Of a stretch of 64,000 bases of DNA, positions 1-8,698 are shown in pieces. The first letter of the stretch is position 1. Each line of letters starts with the position of its first letter. This DNA comes from Herbaspirillum rhizosphaerae_A (lineage in GTDB: Bacteria; Pseudomonadota; Gammaproteobacteria; Burkholderiales; Burkholderiaceae_D). The DNA is taken from the NCBI RefSeq assembly GCF_046025915.1, contig NZ_JAQQFR010000002.1, positions 1 to 64,000 on the forward strand, written 5' to 3'. The position numbers were made by a program, and so were the translations under genes. The notes below the pieces were generated by a model. That model saw only the letters and a program-made list of their open reading frames with translations. It was not told the origin of the DNA and did not search any database.

Positions 1-1
1 T

Positions 2-265
2 TGTACGGCGGGAGCGACGATAGTAAGACCGGCCGCCGGAACGGAAGCAATGAGTTTATTTGGTGAATTGGCGGGTACAGCAGCCTCTGCCGGAGGTACG
101 ATCCGATTTGTTGTAGGAGGCATTATTAGTGGTGTCGTGAGTGCATTGGGTAGTAATACCGTTGGGAATTTATGTTTGACCGTTATGCTTGCGACCGTAG
201 CGAGTGCGATTATTTTCTTCTATTTGAAAAGACAGGCTACGTTACCTTCCGTTTTGAATTCATAA
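2..265 (+). CDS. MFS transporter, C-terminal end (partial)
   Basis: The frame is open from the window edge and ends at TAA 263-265, giving about 87 residues that lack the N-terminus. The residues include two hydrophobic stretches separated by a short loop and end in a basic tail, as in the last two membrane helices of a drug-efflux transporter of the Bcr/CflA type. The segment AMSLFGELAGTAASAGGTIR resembles the conserved helix 11 region of that family, so the ATG at position 50 is an internal methionine and not a start. The substrate cannot be told. Base composition is AT-richer than the genes downstream. Confidence 0.6.
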   Translation, partial: CTAGATIVRPAAGTEAMSLFGELAGTAASAGGTIRFVVGGIISGVVSALGSNTVGNLCLTVMLATVASAIIFFYLKRQATLPSVLNS

Positions 266-321
266 TTTATGTGATGAGTCGCTTCCGCAATTTTTAACCA
301 TACAAATTTGACTAATTAAAA

Positions 322-786
322 ATGGTGTCACTTATCCAGATGAACGAAGAGCAATTCGCTACCTTTTCTTTGTCGACAATGGATGATTATGCTCAGAACC
401 GGGTTTTGTCTGGAGATTGGGGGCTTGAACATGCGAAGGTCAGAGCATGTTCATTATTCTCAAAGATATTGCCGAATGGACGCAATACTGAAGGGCATTA
501 TTTTCACATTCTTTTTGAAATAGGTATTAAAAGGAGTATAGGTGAGCTTTGGTTTGCAGTGGATTTTGTAGAAAAAACGGCGTTTATTTATGCGATCAAT
601 ATTTATCCGCAATTCAGGAGATTGGGCTACGCCAAGTGCAGTATTCAGCAATTGGAGAGAATGGCGCCTGAATTCGGATTTACTAAAATCCGTCTGAATG
701 TGTTTAGCCATAACCGTCCTGCGCAAGCTTTGTATTCTGAATTGGGCTTTGTTCCTACGAGCACAGAGATGGCGAAGACGCTTTAA
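322..786 (+). CDS. GNAT family N-acetyltransferase
   Basis: A 154-residue protein with a GNAT fold. The acetyl-CoA loop is the segment FRRLGYAK (the family R/Q-x-x-G-x-G/A pattern), followed by the typical late motif LNVFSHNRPAQALYSELGF. It should transfer an acetyl group from acetyl-CoA to an amine, but the substrate is unknown. I kept the first ATG, although it has no clear ribosome-binding site, because residues 2-7 align with the first strand of the second GNAT protein in this window (8699-9187), which shares the same order of motifs. The gene is AT-rich compared with most of the window, which could reflect transfer. Confidence 0.8.
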   Translation: MVSLIQMNEEQFATFSLSTMDDYAQNRVLSGDWGLEHAKVRACSLFSKILPNGRNTEGHYFHILFEIGIKRSIGELWFAVDFVEKTAFIYAINIYPQFRRLGYAKCSIQQLERMAPEFGFTKIRLNVFSHNRPAQALYSELGFVPTSTEMAKTL

Positions 787-862
787 ATGGGTATGTTGAG
801 ATTTTTCAGATTTGCGAGTCTGCGAGGGTCTGTCTAGTGACTTATTTGGGATGTTGATAAAC

Positions 863-892
863 AAAAACAGCGACCATCAGGCCGCTGTTTTT
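863..892 (-). terminator. Intrinsic terminator after livF
   Basis: Hairpin arms AAAAACAGCG (863-872) and CGCTGTTTTT (883-892) enclose a 10-base loop. Read on the minus strand, the stem is followed by a T-rich run, so it ends the livHMGF transcript 23 bases after the livF stop. Confidence 0.8.
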
Positions 893-914
893 GATGATGA
901 CAAAACCGAAACTA

Positions 915-1643
915 TCAGCCGCCCAGATAGGCTTCGACCACTTTCGGGTTGTGCAGCAGGTTGGCGCCGGTGTCTTCCAGCACGATCTTGCCGGTTTCGA
1001 GTACGTAGCCGCGTTGCGCGATGCGCAGCGCCTGGCGCACGTTTTGTTCGACCAGCAGAACCGTCATGCCGGTCTTGTTGATCTCTTTCACGATGCGGAA
1101 GATTTCCTGAATGATCAGCGGGGCCAGGCCCATCGACGGTTCGTCCAGCAGCAAGACCTTGGGCTTGGCCATCAGCGCACGACCGATGGCGAGCATTTGC
1201 TGTTCGCCGCCGGAGAGGTTGCCGGCAAGGCCTTTGGCGCGTTGCTTGAGGACTGGGAAGAGTGAATAAACCCACTCCAGATCACCGGCCACTGCTGCTT
1301 TGTCTTTGCGCGTGTAGGCGCCCAGCGCAAGGTTTTCTTCGATGGTGAGCGTGGTCAGCGTGGCGCGGCCTTCGGCGACTTGCACCACGCCGCTGCCGAC
1401 GATGCGGTGCGGGGACTGTTGGGTGATGTCTGCGCCGTTGAACAGCACTTTGCCGCGCGCCGCTTTAACGAGGCCGGAGATGGCCAGCAGGGAGGTGCTT
1501 TTGCCGGCACCGTTGGCACCGACCAGCGCGGTGATTTCGCCTTCGTTCAAGGTCAGGCTGATGCCTTTGACGGCTTCGATGTGGCCATAGGAAACCGCCA
1601 GATCCTGGACTTGCAGAATGACTTTAGGGACTGTCTGGCTCAT
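915..1643 (-). CDS. livF: Branched-chain amino-acid ABC transporter, ATPase LivF
   Basis: A 242-residue ATPase that powers import of leucine, isoleucine, valine or related compounds together with LivG. Walker A is GANGAGKST (residues 42-50), the ABC signature LSGGEQQ is at 143-149 and Walker B VLLLDEP at 163-169. The next residues, SMGLAP, are typical of LivF. It is the last gene of a tightly packed operon: only two bases separate it from livG. All ATPase motifs are intact. Confidence 0.95.
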   Translation of the reverse strand: MSQTVPKVILQVQDLAVSYGHIEAVKGISLTLNEGEITALVGANGAGKSTSLLAISGLVKAARGKVLFNGADITQQSPHRIVGSGVVQVAEGRATLTTLTIEENLALGAYTRKDKAAVAGDLEWVYSLFPVLKQRAKGLAGNLSGGEQQMLAIGRALMAKPKVLLLDEPSMGLAPLIIQEIFRIVKEINKTGMTVLLVEQNVRQALRIAQRGYVLETGKIVLEDTGANLLHNPKVVEAYLGG

Positions 1644-1645
1644 GG

Positions 1646-2407
1646 TTATGCTTCTTCCTTGCCGAGGTAGGCCTCGATCACTTCCTGATTGTTCTTGATC
1701 TCATCCGGTGTGCCTTCGGCGATGATCTTGCCGAAGTTGAGCACGGCGACGCGGTCGCACAGGCCCATCACGAAACGCATGTCGTGCTCGATCATGAAGA
1801 TCGAGAAACCGCGCTGCTTGATGTTGATGATTTCAGCCATGAGCTCGGTCTTTTCGGCCGGGTTCATGCCTGCCACCGGTTCGTCCAGCAGCAGCAGCTT
1901 GGGCTTGGTCGCCAGCGCACGGGCAAATTCCAGCTTGCGCTGTTCGCCGTAGGAGAGGCTGTCGGCGAGCATGTCGGCCTTGTGGTCCAGGCGTACCCAG
2001 GACAGCAGCTCCAGCGCGCGTTCGCGGGCTTCCTTTTCGATCTTGCGGAACGAGCCGAGGTTCAGCAGCAAGCCGCCGAAACCGTAGTCGAGGTGATCGT
2101 GCATGCCGACCACGACGTTTTCCAGCAGTGTCATTTCCTTGAACACGCGGATGTTCTGGAAGGTGCGCGCAATGCCGCGTTCGGTAATCTTGTGCGGGGC
2201 GACATTGCCGATGTCCTGGCCGTCGAACACGATGTTGCCGGAGGAGGCGCGCAGCAGGCCGGTGATCAGGTTGAACACGGTAGTCTTGCCGGCGCCGTTG
2301 GGGCCGATCAGACCGAAGATGCCGCCTTCGGGCACATGAAACTGGACGCCTTGCAGAACCTGCAAACCGCCGAAGTTTTTACTGATCTGGTTGAATTGTA
2401 AAAGCAT
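1646..2407 (-). CDS. livG: Branched-chain amino-acid ABC transporter, ATPase LivG
   Basis: A 253-residue cytoplasmic ATPase, partner of LivF. Walker A GPNGAGKT is at residues 35-42, the signature appears as LSYGEQ (151-156, the usual LivG variant) and Walker B LLLLDEP at 171-177, followed by VAGMNP. The start codon overlaps the livM stop by one base (TGATG), which suggests translational coupling. Confidence 0.95.
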   Translation of the reverse strand: MLLQFNQISKNFGGLQVLQGVQFHVPEGGIFGLIGPNGAGKTTVFNLITGLLRASSGNIVFDGQDIGNVAPHKITERGIARTFQNIRVFKEMTLLENVVVGMHDHLDYGFGGLLLNLGSFRKIEKEARERALELLSWVRLDHKADMLADSLSYGEQRKLEFARALATKPKLLLLDEPVAGMNPAEKTELMAEIINIKQRGFSIFMIEHDMRFVMGLCDRVAVLNFGKIIAEGTPDEIKNNQEVIEAYLGKEEA

Positions 2408-3306
2408 CAGTTCACCTTCTTGCTTGCAGTTTTACCGGCATTATTTGCATTACGGCGTTGCATGAACGCGCGAATGCGACGCGGATCCCAGATACCCTTC
2501 GGCAGATACAGCACGACCAGGATCAGGATCAGGCCGTTGGCGGCCAGGCGGAAGTCCTTGAAGTGGCGCAGTACTTCCGGCAGTAGCGACAGGATGGTCG
2601 AGCCTATCATCGGGCCGATCAGGTTGCTGGTGCCGCCGAACACCGCCATGGTCAGGATATCCACGGCGTTTTCAAAACCGTAGTTGTTGGGGCCGATGGT
2701 GAAGGTGAAGTGCGCATTCAACGCGCCGGCAACGCCAGCAATCGCAGCGCCGATGACGAAGGCCAGCAGCTTGTAGCCGGCCACGTTGACGCCCATCAGG
2801 CGAGCGGCGACTTCGTCTTCCTTGATCGCTTCAAATGCGCGGCCGATTTTGGAGCGGCGTACGCGGGCGAGGAAATACACCGTCACGCCCAACAGCAGAA
2901 CAATGTGCCACCACTCGGTGACCGGCGGAACGCCGTTCAGGCCCATCGGGCCGCCGGTGATTTCCATGTTCAGCACGACCACGCGCACCACTTCGCCGAA
3001 ACCCAGTGTGGCCATCGCGAGGTAGACGCCGGACAGGCGCAGCGTCGGGATACCGATTACCAGTGCCACCAGCGCCGGCAGGATGCCGCCGGCTGCGAGC
3101 GCAACCGGGAAGGGCAGACCTGCCTGCATGGTTATCAGGGACGCGGCGTAAGCGCCGATCCCCATGAACGCTGCGTTGGCCAGCGACAGCAGGCCGCACG
3201 ACAGCGTGACGTAGATTGACAGGGCCAGCATGGCGTTGACGCCGACGCTGAAGATGACGGTGTTATACGTCGCCCAGAATCCATCCCACCATTCCATCAT
3301 ACTCAT
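2407..3306 (-). CDS. livM: Branched-chain amino-acid ABC transporter, permease LivM
   Basis: A 299-residue inner-membrane permease with about eight to nine hydrophobic helices. The segment GPMGLNGVP and the cytoplasmic coupling stretch GRAFEAIKEDEVAARLMGVN are characteristic of LivM. The C-terminal tail is basic. It pairs with LivH to form the transmembrane channel. It starts 5 bases after livH and ends inside the livG start codon. Confidence 0.95.
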   Translation of the reverse strand: MSMMEWWDGFWATYNTVIFSVGVNAMLALSIYVTLSCGLLSLANAAFMGIGAYAASLITMQAGLPFPVALAAGGILPALVALVIGIPTLRLSGVYLAMATLGFGEVVRVVVLNMEITGGPMGLNGVPPVTEWWHIVLLLGVTVYFLARVRRSKIGRAFEAIKEDEVAARLMGVNVAGYKLLAFVIGAAIAGVAGALNAHFTFTIGPNNYGFENAVDILTMAVFGGTSNLIGPMIGSTILSLLPEVLRHFKDFRLAANGLILILVVLYLPKGIWDPRRIRAFMQRRNANNAGKTASKKVN

Positions 3307-3310
3307 GGGA

Positions 3311-4192
3311 TTAAGCCTTTCTTTCGAGCACTTTGCCGAACATGCCGGAAGGCTTGACCAACAAAATCAAAAACAGGAGACCGAACGCCACCGCATCGCG
3401 GAAGTCGCTCGAAATGTACGCCACGGTCAGCACTTCGGCAAAGCCGAGGAACAAACCGCCGATCATGGCGCCGCGGATGTCGCCCATGCCGCCTAGGATG
3501 ATGACGGCGATGCCCTTGTGCAGCATCGGCTGGCCCATGAAGGGGGAGATCGCATTGAACGACAAGCCGACCAGCACGCCCGCTGCGCCACCCAGTGCGG
3601 CAGCGGCAAACGAAGTCAGGTAGAACAGTCCTTCGACGTTGATGCCCAGCAGGTAAGCGGCCTTCGGCGATTCAGCAATGGCGCGCAGCGCGCGGCCCAG
3701 TTGCGTGCGGCGCATCACGGCCAGCAGCACGACCATCAGCACGAAGGCGATGACGACGATGCCGACTTGTACTGCGGTGACGTGCATGTTGCCGATGGTG
3801 ACGCTGTCTTCCGGAATGGTGCCGACCGGGAAGCGCTTGTTCTCGGCGCCGAACAGACCTTGCGCGAGATTGGTCAGCATGATCGCGACACCGATGGTGG
3901 CGATCATGGGAATCAGGTGGGGTGCATTGCGTTTGCGCAGCGGTTTCAGCACCAGGAAATCGACGATGAGGCCGATCAGTCCGGTGGCGACCATTGCCGA
4001 AAGCATGGCCAGCCAGAGCGGCAACGCCAGTTGCTCGACCAGCAGCAGGGCTGCATAGCTGCCCAGCATGAAGATCGCGCCGTGCGACAGATTGATGACG
4101 CCGAGCACGCCGAATACCAGCGTGAACCCAAGCGCAAAGAGCGCGTAGACGCTGCCTAGCGAAAGGGCATTGATAAGTTGTTGTTCTAACAT
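3311..4192 (-). CDS. livH: Branched-chain amino-acid ABC transporter, permease LivH
   Basis: Start placed at 4192 because the family N-terminus is MLEQQLINALSLGSVYAL, which begins there. A longer frame reaches 4231 but its extra 13 residues look like untranslated leader. The product is a 293-residue multi-helix permease with the conserved GVINLSHGA segment and the coupling motif RALRAIAESPKAAYLLGIN. It is the first gene of the livHMGF block and is separated from livK by a terminator-like hairpin, so its level may be set apart from that of the binding protein. Confidence 0.93.
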   Translation of the reverse strand: MLEQQLINALSLGSVYALFALGFTLVFGVLGVINLSHGAIFMLGSYAALLLVEQLALPLWLAMLSAMVATGLIGLIVDFLVLKPLRKRNAPHLIPMIATIGVAIMLTNLAQGLFGAENKRFPVGTIPEDSVTIGNMHVTAVQVGIVVIAFVLMVVLLAVMRRTQLGRALRAIAESPKAAYLLGINVEGLFYLTSFAAAALGGAAGVLVGLSFNAISPFMGQPMLHKGIAVIILGGMGDIRGAMIGGLFLGFAEVLTVAYISSDFRDAVAFGLLFLILLVKPSGMFGKVLERKA

Positions 4193-4366
4193 AGAGCCTG
4201 CGAATAGAGTGGTGAGGAGCGCCGGTCTCATCCGTCAGTTGCGCATTTTGGCAAACTGGCAGGCTGGCGATGTATCCCTCGTTACATCAGAAAAGCGGCT
4301 TTTGGCTAGCCTGTTCTTTTTCGCGATTGGGTAAAACTGGTGACACTAACTGAGCAGTGGGAACAA

Positions 4367-4397
4367 AAAGACTCCGGTAAAAAATACCGGAGTCTTT
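4367..4397 (-). terminator. Hairpin between livK and livH
   Basis: A perfect 13-base stem, AAAGACTCCGGTA (4367-4379) with TACCGGAGTCTTT (4385-4397), and a 5-base A/T loop. On the minus strand it is followed by TTTTTGTT. It lies 24 bases after the livK stop and would end or reduce transcription before livH. Confidence 0.85.
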
Positions 4398-4420
4398 GAG
4401 CTCGTTCTTGCTGCTGAAAA

Positions 4421-5596
4421 TTACTTCAGCAGAGTGAACTTGCCGCCCTTGGCGATGCTGACGACAGCTTCCTGTTGTGCATCGAAGCCGACTTGCTTGC
4501 CGGCGACGGCAGGCGCAGCGCGGAACGCGAACTTGCCGGTCGCGCCGTCAATCTTGACGGCAGGCAGGGCCAGACGCAGAGCGTCACGGTCCTTGTCCAA
4601 TGCGCCGGACAGCTTGACGTTCTTGAGTGCTTCGGCAACCACGTGCAGTGCATCGTAGGCTTGTGCGGAGAACTGGTCGGGATCGGAACCGAACTTGGCC
4701 TTGTACGCAGCGATGAACGCCTTGTTGGCCGGCGTCAGGTTTTCCGACGACCATGGGCTGCCCATCAGGGTGTTGTCGCCTGCGTCCTTGGCGATTTCAA
4801 ACAGCTTTGGCGAGTTCAGGCCGTTGCCGCCGATGAACGGTTGCTTCATGCCCAGCGCGCGGGTTTGCAGAATGATGTTCGCAGCTTCTTCAGCCAGGCA
4901 GGAGCAGACGATGGCGTCAGGATTGCCGGCCTTGATCTTGGTCAGCTGTGCCTTGAAGTCGACGTCGCCCTTGGCATACGCTTCGGTCGTGGTGACCGGC
5001 ACTTTTTGCTGTTCCAGCGTCGCCTTGAAGACGTCGTAGCCGGACTTGGTGAACGCATCGTCGTTACCGTAGATCACAGCGACCTTCTTGATACTGAAGT
5101 GCTTGACGGCGGCCTTGACGGTCACTGGCAACACGTCGGCTTCCATGACGGAGTTACGGAAGGTGAACGGGCCCATGGCAGTGATGCCGTCGGCGGTGTT
5201 GCTGGTACCGAAAGCGACGACCTTGGCGGCGTTGGCGATCGGGTCAGCAGCAAAAGCGGAATTGGACAGGGTTGGGCCGAAGACCATCAGCACCTTGTCC
5301 TGGAAAATCAATTTTTTGAAGACATTGATGGCTTCTTCTTTCTTGCCTTGTTCGTCTTCTGCAATCAGAACCAGTTTGTTGCCGTTGACACCGCCCTTGG
5401 CGTTGACTTCGTCAGCGGCCAGCGTGAAGCCGTTCTTGATGGCAACGCCATATTTGGCGGCAGGGCCGGTCAGTGCTGCGGCCAGGCCGAGCTTGACGTC
5501 GGCAGCCATTGCTGAGTTGGCAGAAGCGGCCAGAGTTGCACCGATCATCAGTGCAGGCAAGGTCTTTAAAGCGGTTTTAAGCATGTTGAATCGCAT
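4421..5596 (-). CDS. livK: Branched-chain amino-acid ABC transporter, periplasmic binding protein
   Basis: A 391-residue periplasmic binding protein. It has a signal peptide (basic start, hydrophobic core, cleavage near SANSAMAADV around residue 31) followed by the type-I fold start VKLGLAAALTGPAAKYGVA. It should capture branched-chain amino acids or a related ligand and deliver it to LivHMGF. The ATG at 5596 is supported by the ribosome-binding site TAAGGAGAG 6 to 7 bases upstream. A leader of about 400 bases without genes precedes it. Confidence 0.93.
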   Translation of the reverse strand: MRFNMLKTALKTLPALMIGATLAASANSAMAADVKLGLAAALTGPAAKYGVAIKNGFTLAADEVNAKGGVNGNKLVLIAEDEQGKKEEAINVFKKLIFQDKVLMVFGPTLSNSAFAADPIANAAKVVAFGTSNTADGITAMGPFTFRNSVMEADVLPVTVKAAVKHFSIKKVAVIYGNDDAFTKSGYDVFKATLEQQKVPVTTTEAYAKGDVDFKAQLTKIKAGNPDAIVCSCLAEEAANIILQTRALGMKQPFIGGNGLNSPKLFEIAKDAGDNTLMGSPWSSENLTPANKAFIAAYKAKFGSDPDQFSAQAYDALHVVAEALKNVKLSGALDKDRDALRLALPAVKIDGATGKFAFRAAPAVAGKQVGFDAQQEAVVSIAKGGKFTLLK

Positions 5597-6004
5597 CGGG
5601 TTCTCTCCTTAGATTTAGATATTCTTATAGAGGATGACGCGAAATATGAACCGGAGGTAACCGGCACAGGAAGTCTTTGGTGGACCGCCCTATTTTGCTC
5701 CATCCTCTTTAGACCGTCGTGGGGTCTTTGGGATACAACCGGTCAAGAATACCGTAAACCGGCTTAAACACACTGCTGCACTGCAACCTGATAAGTTGCC
5801 TTGCAGCCGTATGCAGACTCCGCCGAGGCGGAGGTGATGCTGATGACAGATTTGATGCTGGTCTCTCCGGAGACAGACCGGTCCTGCTGATTACCTCGCA
5901 CTGCTACTTTTGGTACAGACTCAGTACAGCGGCATCCGGGTCGCGTTGGCAGTTCGGATTCCGCTGGAATTTCTTTATTGCTTTATTTTTTGCAGCTTCA
6001 TTCT
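5597..6004. other. Gene-free region between argH and livK
   Basis: About 400 bases that must contain the livK promoter (minus strand) and the 3' end of argH. Two short hairpins are visible: CTCCGC/GCGGAG at 5818-5833 and the palindrome TCTCCGGAGA at 5864-5873. On the minus strand a TATAAG sequence lies about 25 bases upstream of the livK ribosome-binding site and could be a -10 element. I see no open reading frame, tRNA or riboswitch I can support. Confidence 0.5.
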
Positions 6005-7396
6005 TTACAGCGACTTGCGCACTTCCGCGATCGCCAGACGCACCTGATTCGGTGCTGTACCGCCGATATGGTCACGGGCGGCAACAGAGCCTTCCAGTGT
6101 CAGGACGCCGAAGATGTCGTTTTCAATCAATGGCGAATAGACGCGCAGTTCATCCAAGGTCAGATCCGACAGATCGCAGTTGCGGTCGACACAGGTGCGT
6201 ACGGCGTGGGCGACAGCTTCGTGGGCGTCGCGGAAGGGCAGACCCTTCTTGACCAGATAGTCGGCCAGGTCGGTCGCGGTGGCGTAACCCTGCAGCGCGG
6301 CGGCGCGCATGGCTTCCGGCTTGACGGTGATGCCGCTCGCCATGTCGGCAAAAATGCGCAGCGTGTCGGTCAGCGTGTCGACGGTGTCAAACAGCGGTTC
6401 CTTGTCTTCCTGGTTGTCCTTGTTGTAGGCCAGTGGCTGGCCCTTCATCAAGGTCAGCAGCGCGATCAGGTGGCCGTTGACGCGGCCGGTCTTGCCACGG
6501 GCCAGTTCAGGCACGTCCGGGTTTTTCTTTTGCGGCATGATCGACGAGCCGGTGCAGAAACGATCGGCGATGTCGATGAAGCCGACGCGCGGGCTCATCC
6601 AGATCACCAGTTCTTCGGACATGCGCGAAATATGGGTCATCACCAGCGCAGCGGCAGCGCAGAACTCAATGGCGAAGTCGCGATCGGAAACGGCGTCCAG
6701 CGAGTTGCGGCAGACGTCGTCGAAGCCCAGTGTCTTGGCAACGCGCAGGCGGTCGATCGGGAAGGTGGTGCCGGCCAGCGCCGCAGCACCCAGCGGCAGG
6801 CGGTTGACGCGCTTGCGGGCGTCGGCCATGCGCTCGGCATCGCGGCCGAACATTTCTACATAAGCCAGTACGTGGTGGCCGAAGGTGATCGGCTGCGCCA
6901 CTTGCATATGGGTGAAGCCAGGCAGGATGGTGTCGGCGTGTTGCTCGGCCAGATCCACCAGCGCAGCGCGCAGATCGCGCAGCAGGCCGCTGATGTCGTC
7001 GATGGCCGAACGCATGTACAGACGGATGTCGGTGGCGACCTGATCGTTGCGCGAGCGGCCGGTGTGCAGACGCTTGCCGGCATCGCCGACCAGTTCGGTC
7101 AGGCGCTTTTCGATGTTCAGGTGGACGTCTTCGAGGTCGAGCAGCCATTCGAACTGGCCGCCGTCGATTTCACCCTTGATTTGTGTCATGCCGCGCTGGA
7201 TATCGGCGTAATCCTGTGCGCTGATGATCTGCTGGTGCGCCAGCATTTCTGCATGGGCAAGCGAGCCTTGAATGTCGAACTGCGCCAGGCGCTTGTCGAA
7301 AAAGACAGAGGCGGTGTAACGTTTCACCAGATCGGAAACAGGTTCGGAAAAGCGAGCCGACCAGGCTTCGCCTTTTTTCGATAATTGAGCAGTCAT
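6005..7396 (-). CDS. argH: Argininosuccinate lyase
   Basis: A 463-residue enzyme that splits argininosuccinate into arginine and fumarate, the last step of arginine synthesis. The fumarase/aspartase superfamily signature GSSIMPQKKNPD is present near residue 280, and the N-terminal motif TGRSRNDQVATD and the HMQ(V)AQPITFGHH segment are intact. The start is set at the ATG at 7396 (MTAQLSKKGEAWSARFSEPV). The frame continues upstream to 7576, but that part does not resemble the family. It stands alone with no arg neighbour. Confidence 0.95.
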   Translation of the reverse strand: MTAQLSKKGEAWSARFSEPVSDLVKRYTASVFFDKRLAQFDIQGSLAHAEMLAHQQIISAQDYADIQRGMTQIKGEIDGGQFEWLLDLEDVHLNIEKRLTELVGDAGKRLHTGRSRNDQVATDIRLYMRSAIDDISGLLRDLRAALVDLAEQHADTILPGFTHMQVAQPITFGHHVLAYVEMFGRDAERMADARKRVNRLPLGAAALAGTTFPIDRLRVAKTLGFDDVCRNSLDAVSDRDFAIEFCAAAALVMTHISRMSEELVIWMSPRVGFIDIADRFCTGSSIMPQKKNPDVPELARGKTGRVNGHLIALLTLMKGQPLAYNKDNQEDKEPLFDTVDTLTDTLRIFADMASGITVKPEAMRAAALQGYATATDLADYLVKKGLPFRDAHEAVAHAVRTCVDRNCDLSDLTLDELRVYSPLIENDIFGVLTLEGSVAARDHIGGTAPNQVRLAIAEVRKSL

Positions 7397-7791
7397 AGTG
7401 GGGGTCCCGGAGAATACGCGATTATAGCAAGTCGATGACATTTGAGCCACGCCGCACCATGCCGGACCTGCTCCAGCATGGTGCGGATCCGGCATGGGGC
7501 GCAAATTGGCGGCAAGCAGGGCCTGAGTCAATAGGGAATTTTCTACATGGTGTGGATACCGATGTGATGTCAACATCGTGTCATGAGAGTGTCATCGCTT
7601 TGGCAATATCATCGCAACGTCATTGCAACATCGCCGGAATATAGAGGGGGAGTAGTATAAAAAACATTGCACTCTTGCCAAATCTTGAAGATACTCAAAT
7701 TGCTGTTTTGTAAATCCAACTAATTCGATTTGCTGAGTCTGTTAACCAGAAGTCTGACAGGCCCACGTGGTCTCATCCGGGGAGAGGTCTC
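7397..7791. other. Gene-free region between argH and the HDOD gene
   Basis: A 395-base divergent region that should contain the promoters of argH (minus) and the HDOD gene (plus). A TATAAA sequence near 7657 is a possible -10 element for the plus strand. Between 7574 and 7635 the pentamer CATCG recurs four times at steps of 19, 17 and 19 bases (listed separately). No coding potential is convincing here. Confidence 0.45.
7574..7635. repeat. Four spaced CATCG motifs
   Basis: CATCG begins at 7574, 7593, 7610 and 7629, with partly similar flanks (GTCAT, GCAA). The spacing is near two helical turns. It may be a binding array for a regulator of argH or the HDOD gene, or chance. Confidence 0.3.
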
Positions 7792-8619
7792 ATGAATTTT
7801 GAAGCACTGTTTCAACAACAAGCAGCACTGCCAAGTATTCCAAAGGTCGTACAGGAAGTCATTGAAAGCTTCAACAACGACAATGTATCGATCGAAGACA
7901 TTGCCAAGAAACTGAGTGCCGATCAGGTGCTGAGCGCCAAACTATTGCGCCTGGCGAACTCCTCTTATTATCACGTTTCGCGCAGCATCGGCACCGTCGA
8001 TGACGCCGTGTTGATGCTGGGTTTCATGACTGTACGCACGCTGGTGGTCAGCACCGGCCTGACCGGCAGCTTCAAGTCCATGTCGGGCGTCGATCTCAAA
8101 CTGTTCTGGCGCTATAGCCTGCACACCGCGATCGTCGCGAAATGGTTGGCGAAGAAGCAGGGCGTCAACTCTGATCTCGCCTTTACGGTCGGCATGATGC
8201 ACGCCATCGGTCAATTGGTCATGCATGCGGTCATGCCGGAGCAAACCTTGCAGATCGACAAGATCGCCAGCCCTATCGATGCGCGTCGTCTGGATGTGGA
8301 GCGCACTACGTTCGGCTATGACTTTTCCGATGTCGGCGCAGAGCTGGCCAAGCGGTGGCGCTTCCCGGATGAGTTCTCGGATGCCATCAAAGCCTTCCCG
8401 ACACCATTGAAAGCTGAGCCTTTCAACAAAATTGCTGCCGTTATTCACATCGCGGCATGGCGTGCGCGTGCGGAAGAAAACAAATATTCCCGTGAGGAAA
8501 TGGAATCAACTTTCCCGAACGACGTCGCCGCCAAACTGGGGGTGAAGCCAGAGGTACTGCTCGATGAGTTGCCACCGTTGGCCGAATTGGGCGCAGGGAT
8601 GGAAGAGTTAATTTCCTGA
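7792..8619 (+). CDS. HDOD domain protein
   Basis: A 275-residue protein made almost entirely of one HDOD domain, a relative of HD phosphohydrolases that usually lacks catalytic residues and acts in signalling. Recognisable features are the opening LPSIPKVVQEVIESFN, the block LSADQVLSAKLLRLANSSYY and LFWRYSLHTAIVAKWLA. The start is supported by GGGGAGAGG just upstream. A terminator follows directly, so it is a single-gene unit. Such proteins often link to motility, surface behaviour or c-di-GMP signalling, but the target here is unknown. Confidence 0.85.
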   Translation: MNFEALFQQQAALPSIPKVVQEVIESFNNDNVSIEDIAKKLSADQVLSAKLLRLANSSYYHVSRSIGTVDDAVLMLGFMTVRTLVVSTGLTGSFKSMSGVDLKLFWRYSLHTAIVAKWLAKKQGVNSDLAFTVGMMHAIGQLVMHAVMPEQTLQIDKIASPIDARRLDVERTTFGYDFSDVGAELAKRWRFPDEFSDAIKAFPTPLKAEPFNKIAAVIHIAAWRARAEENKYSREEMESTFPNDVAAKLGVKPEVLLDELPPLAELGAGMEELIS

Positions 8620-8650
8620 TCAGAATATTAGGAGTTGCTTCTCGGAAATT

Positions 8651-8678
8651 GCGGTCGGCATTGCCGGCCGCTTTTTTT
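8651..8678 (+). terminator. Intrinsic terminator after the HDOD gene
   Basis: Stem GCGGTCGGC (8651-8659) with GCCGGCCGC (8663-8671), one G-T wobble, a three-base loop and seven T residues. Confidence 0.9.
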
Positions 8679-8698
8679 GCGCTCTCGCTTTATCCTTC

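Noticed and set aside
5978..7384. A 468-residue plus-strand frame over argH
   Set aside because: Shadow of argH. No family features.
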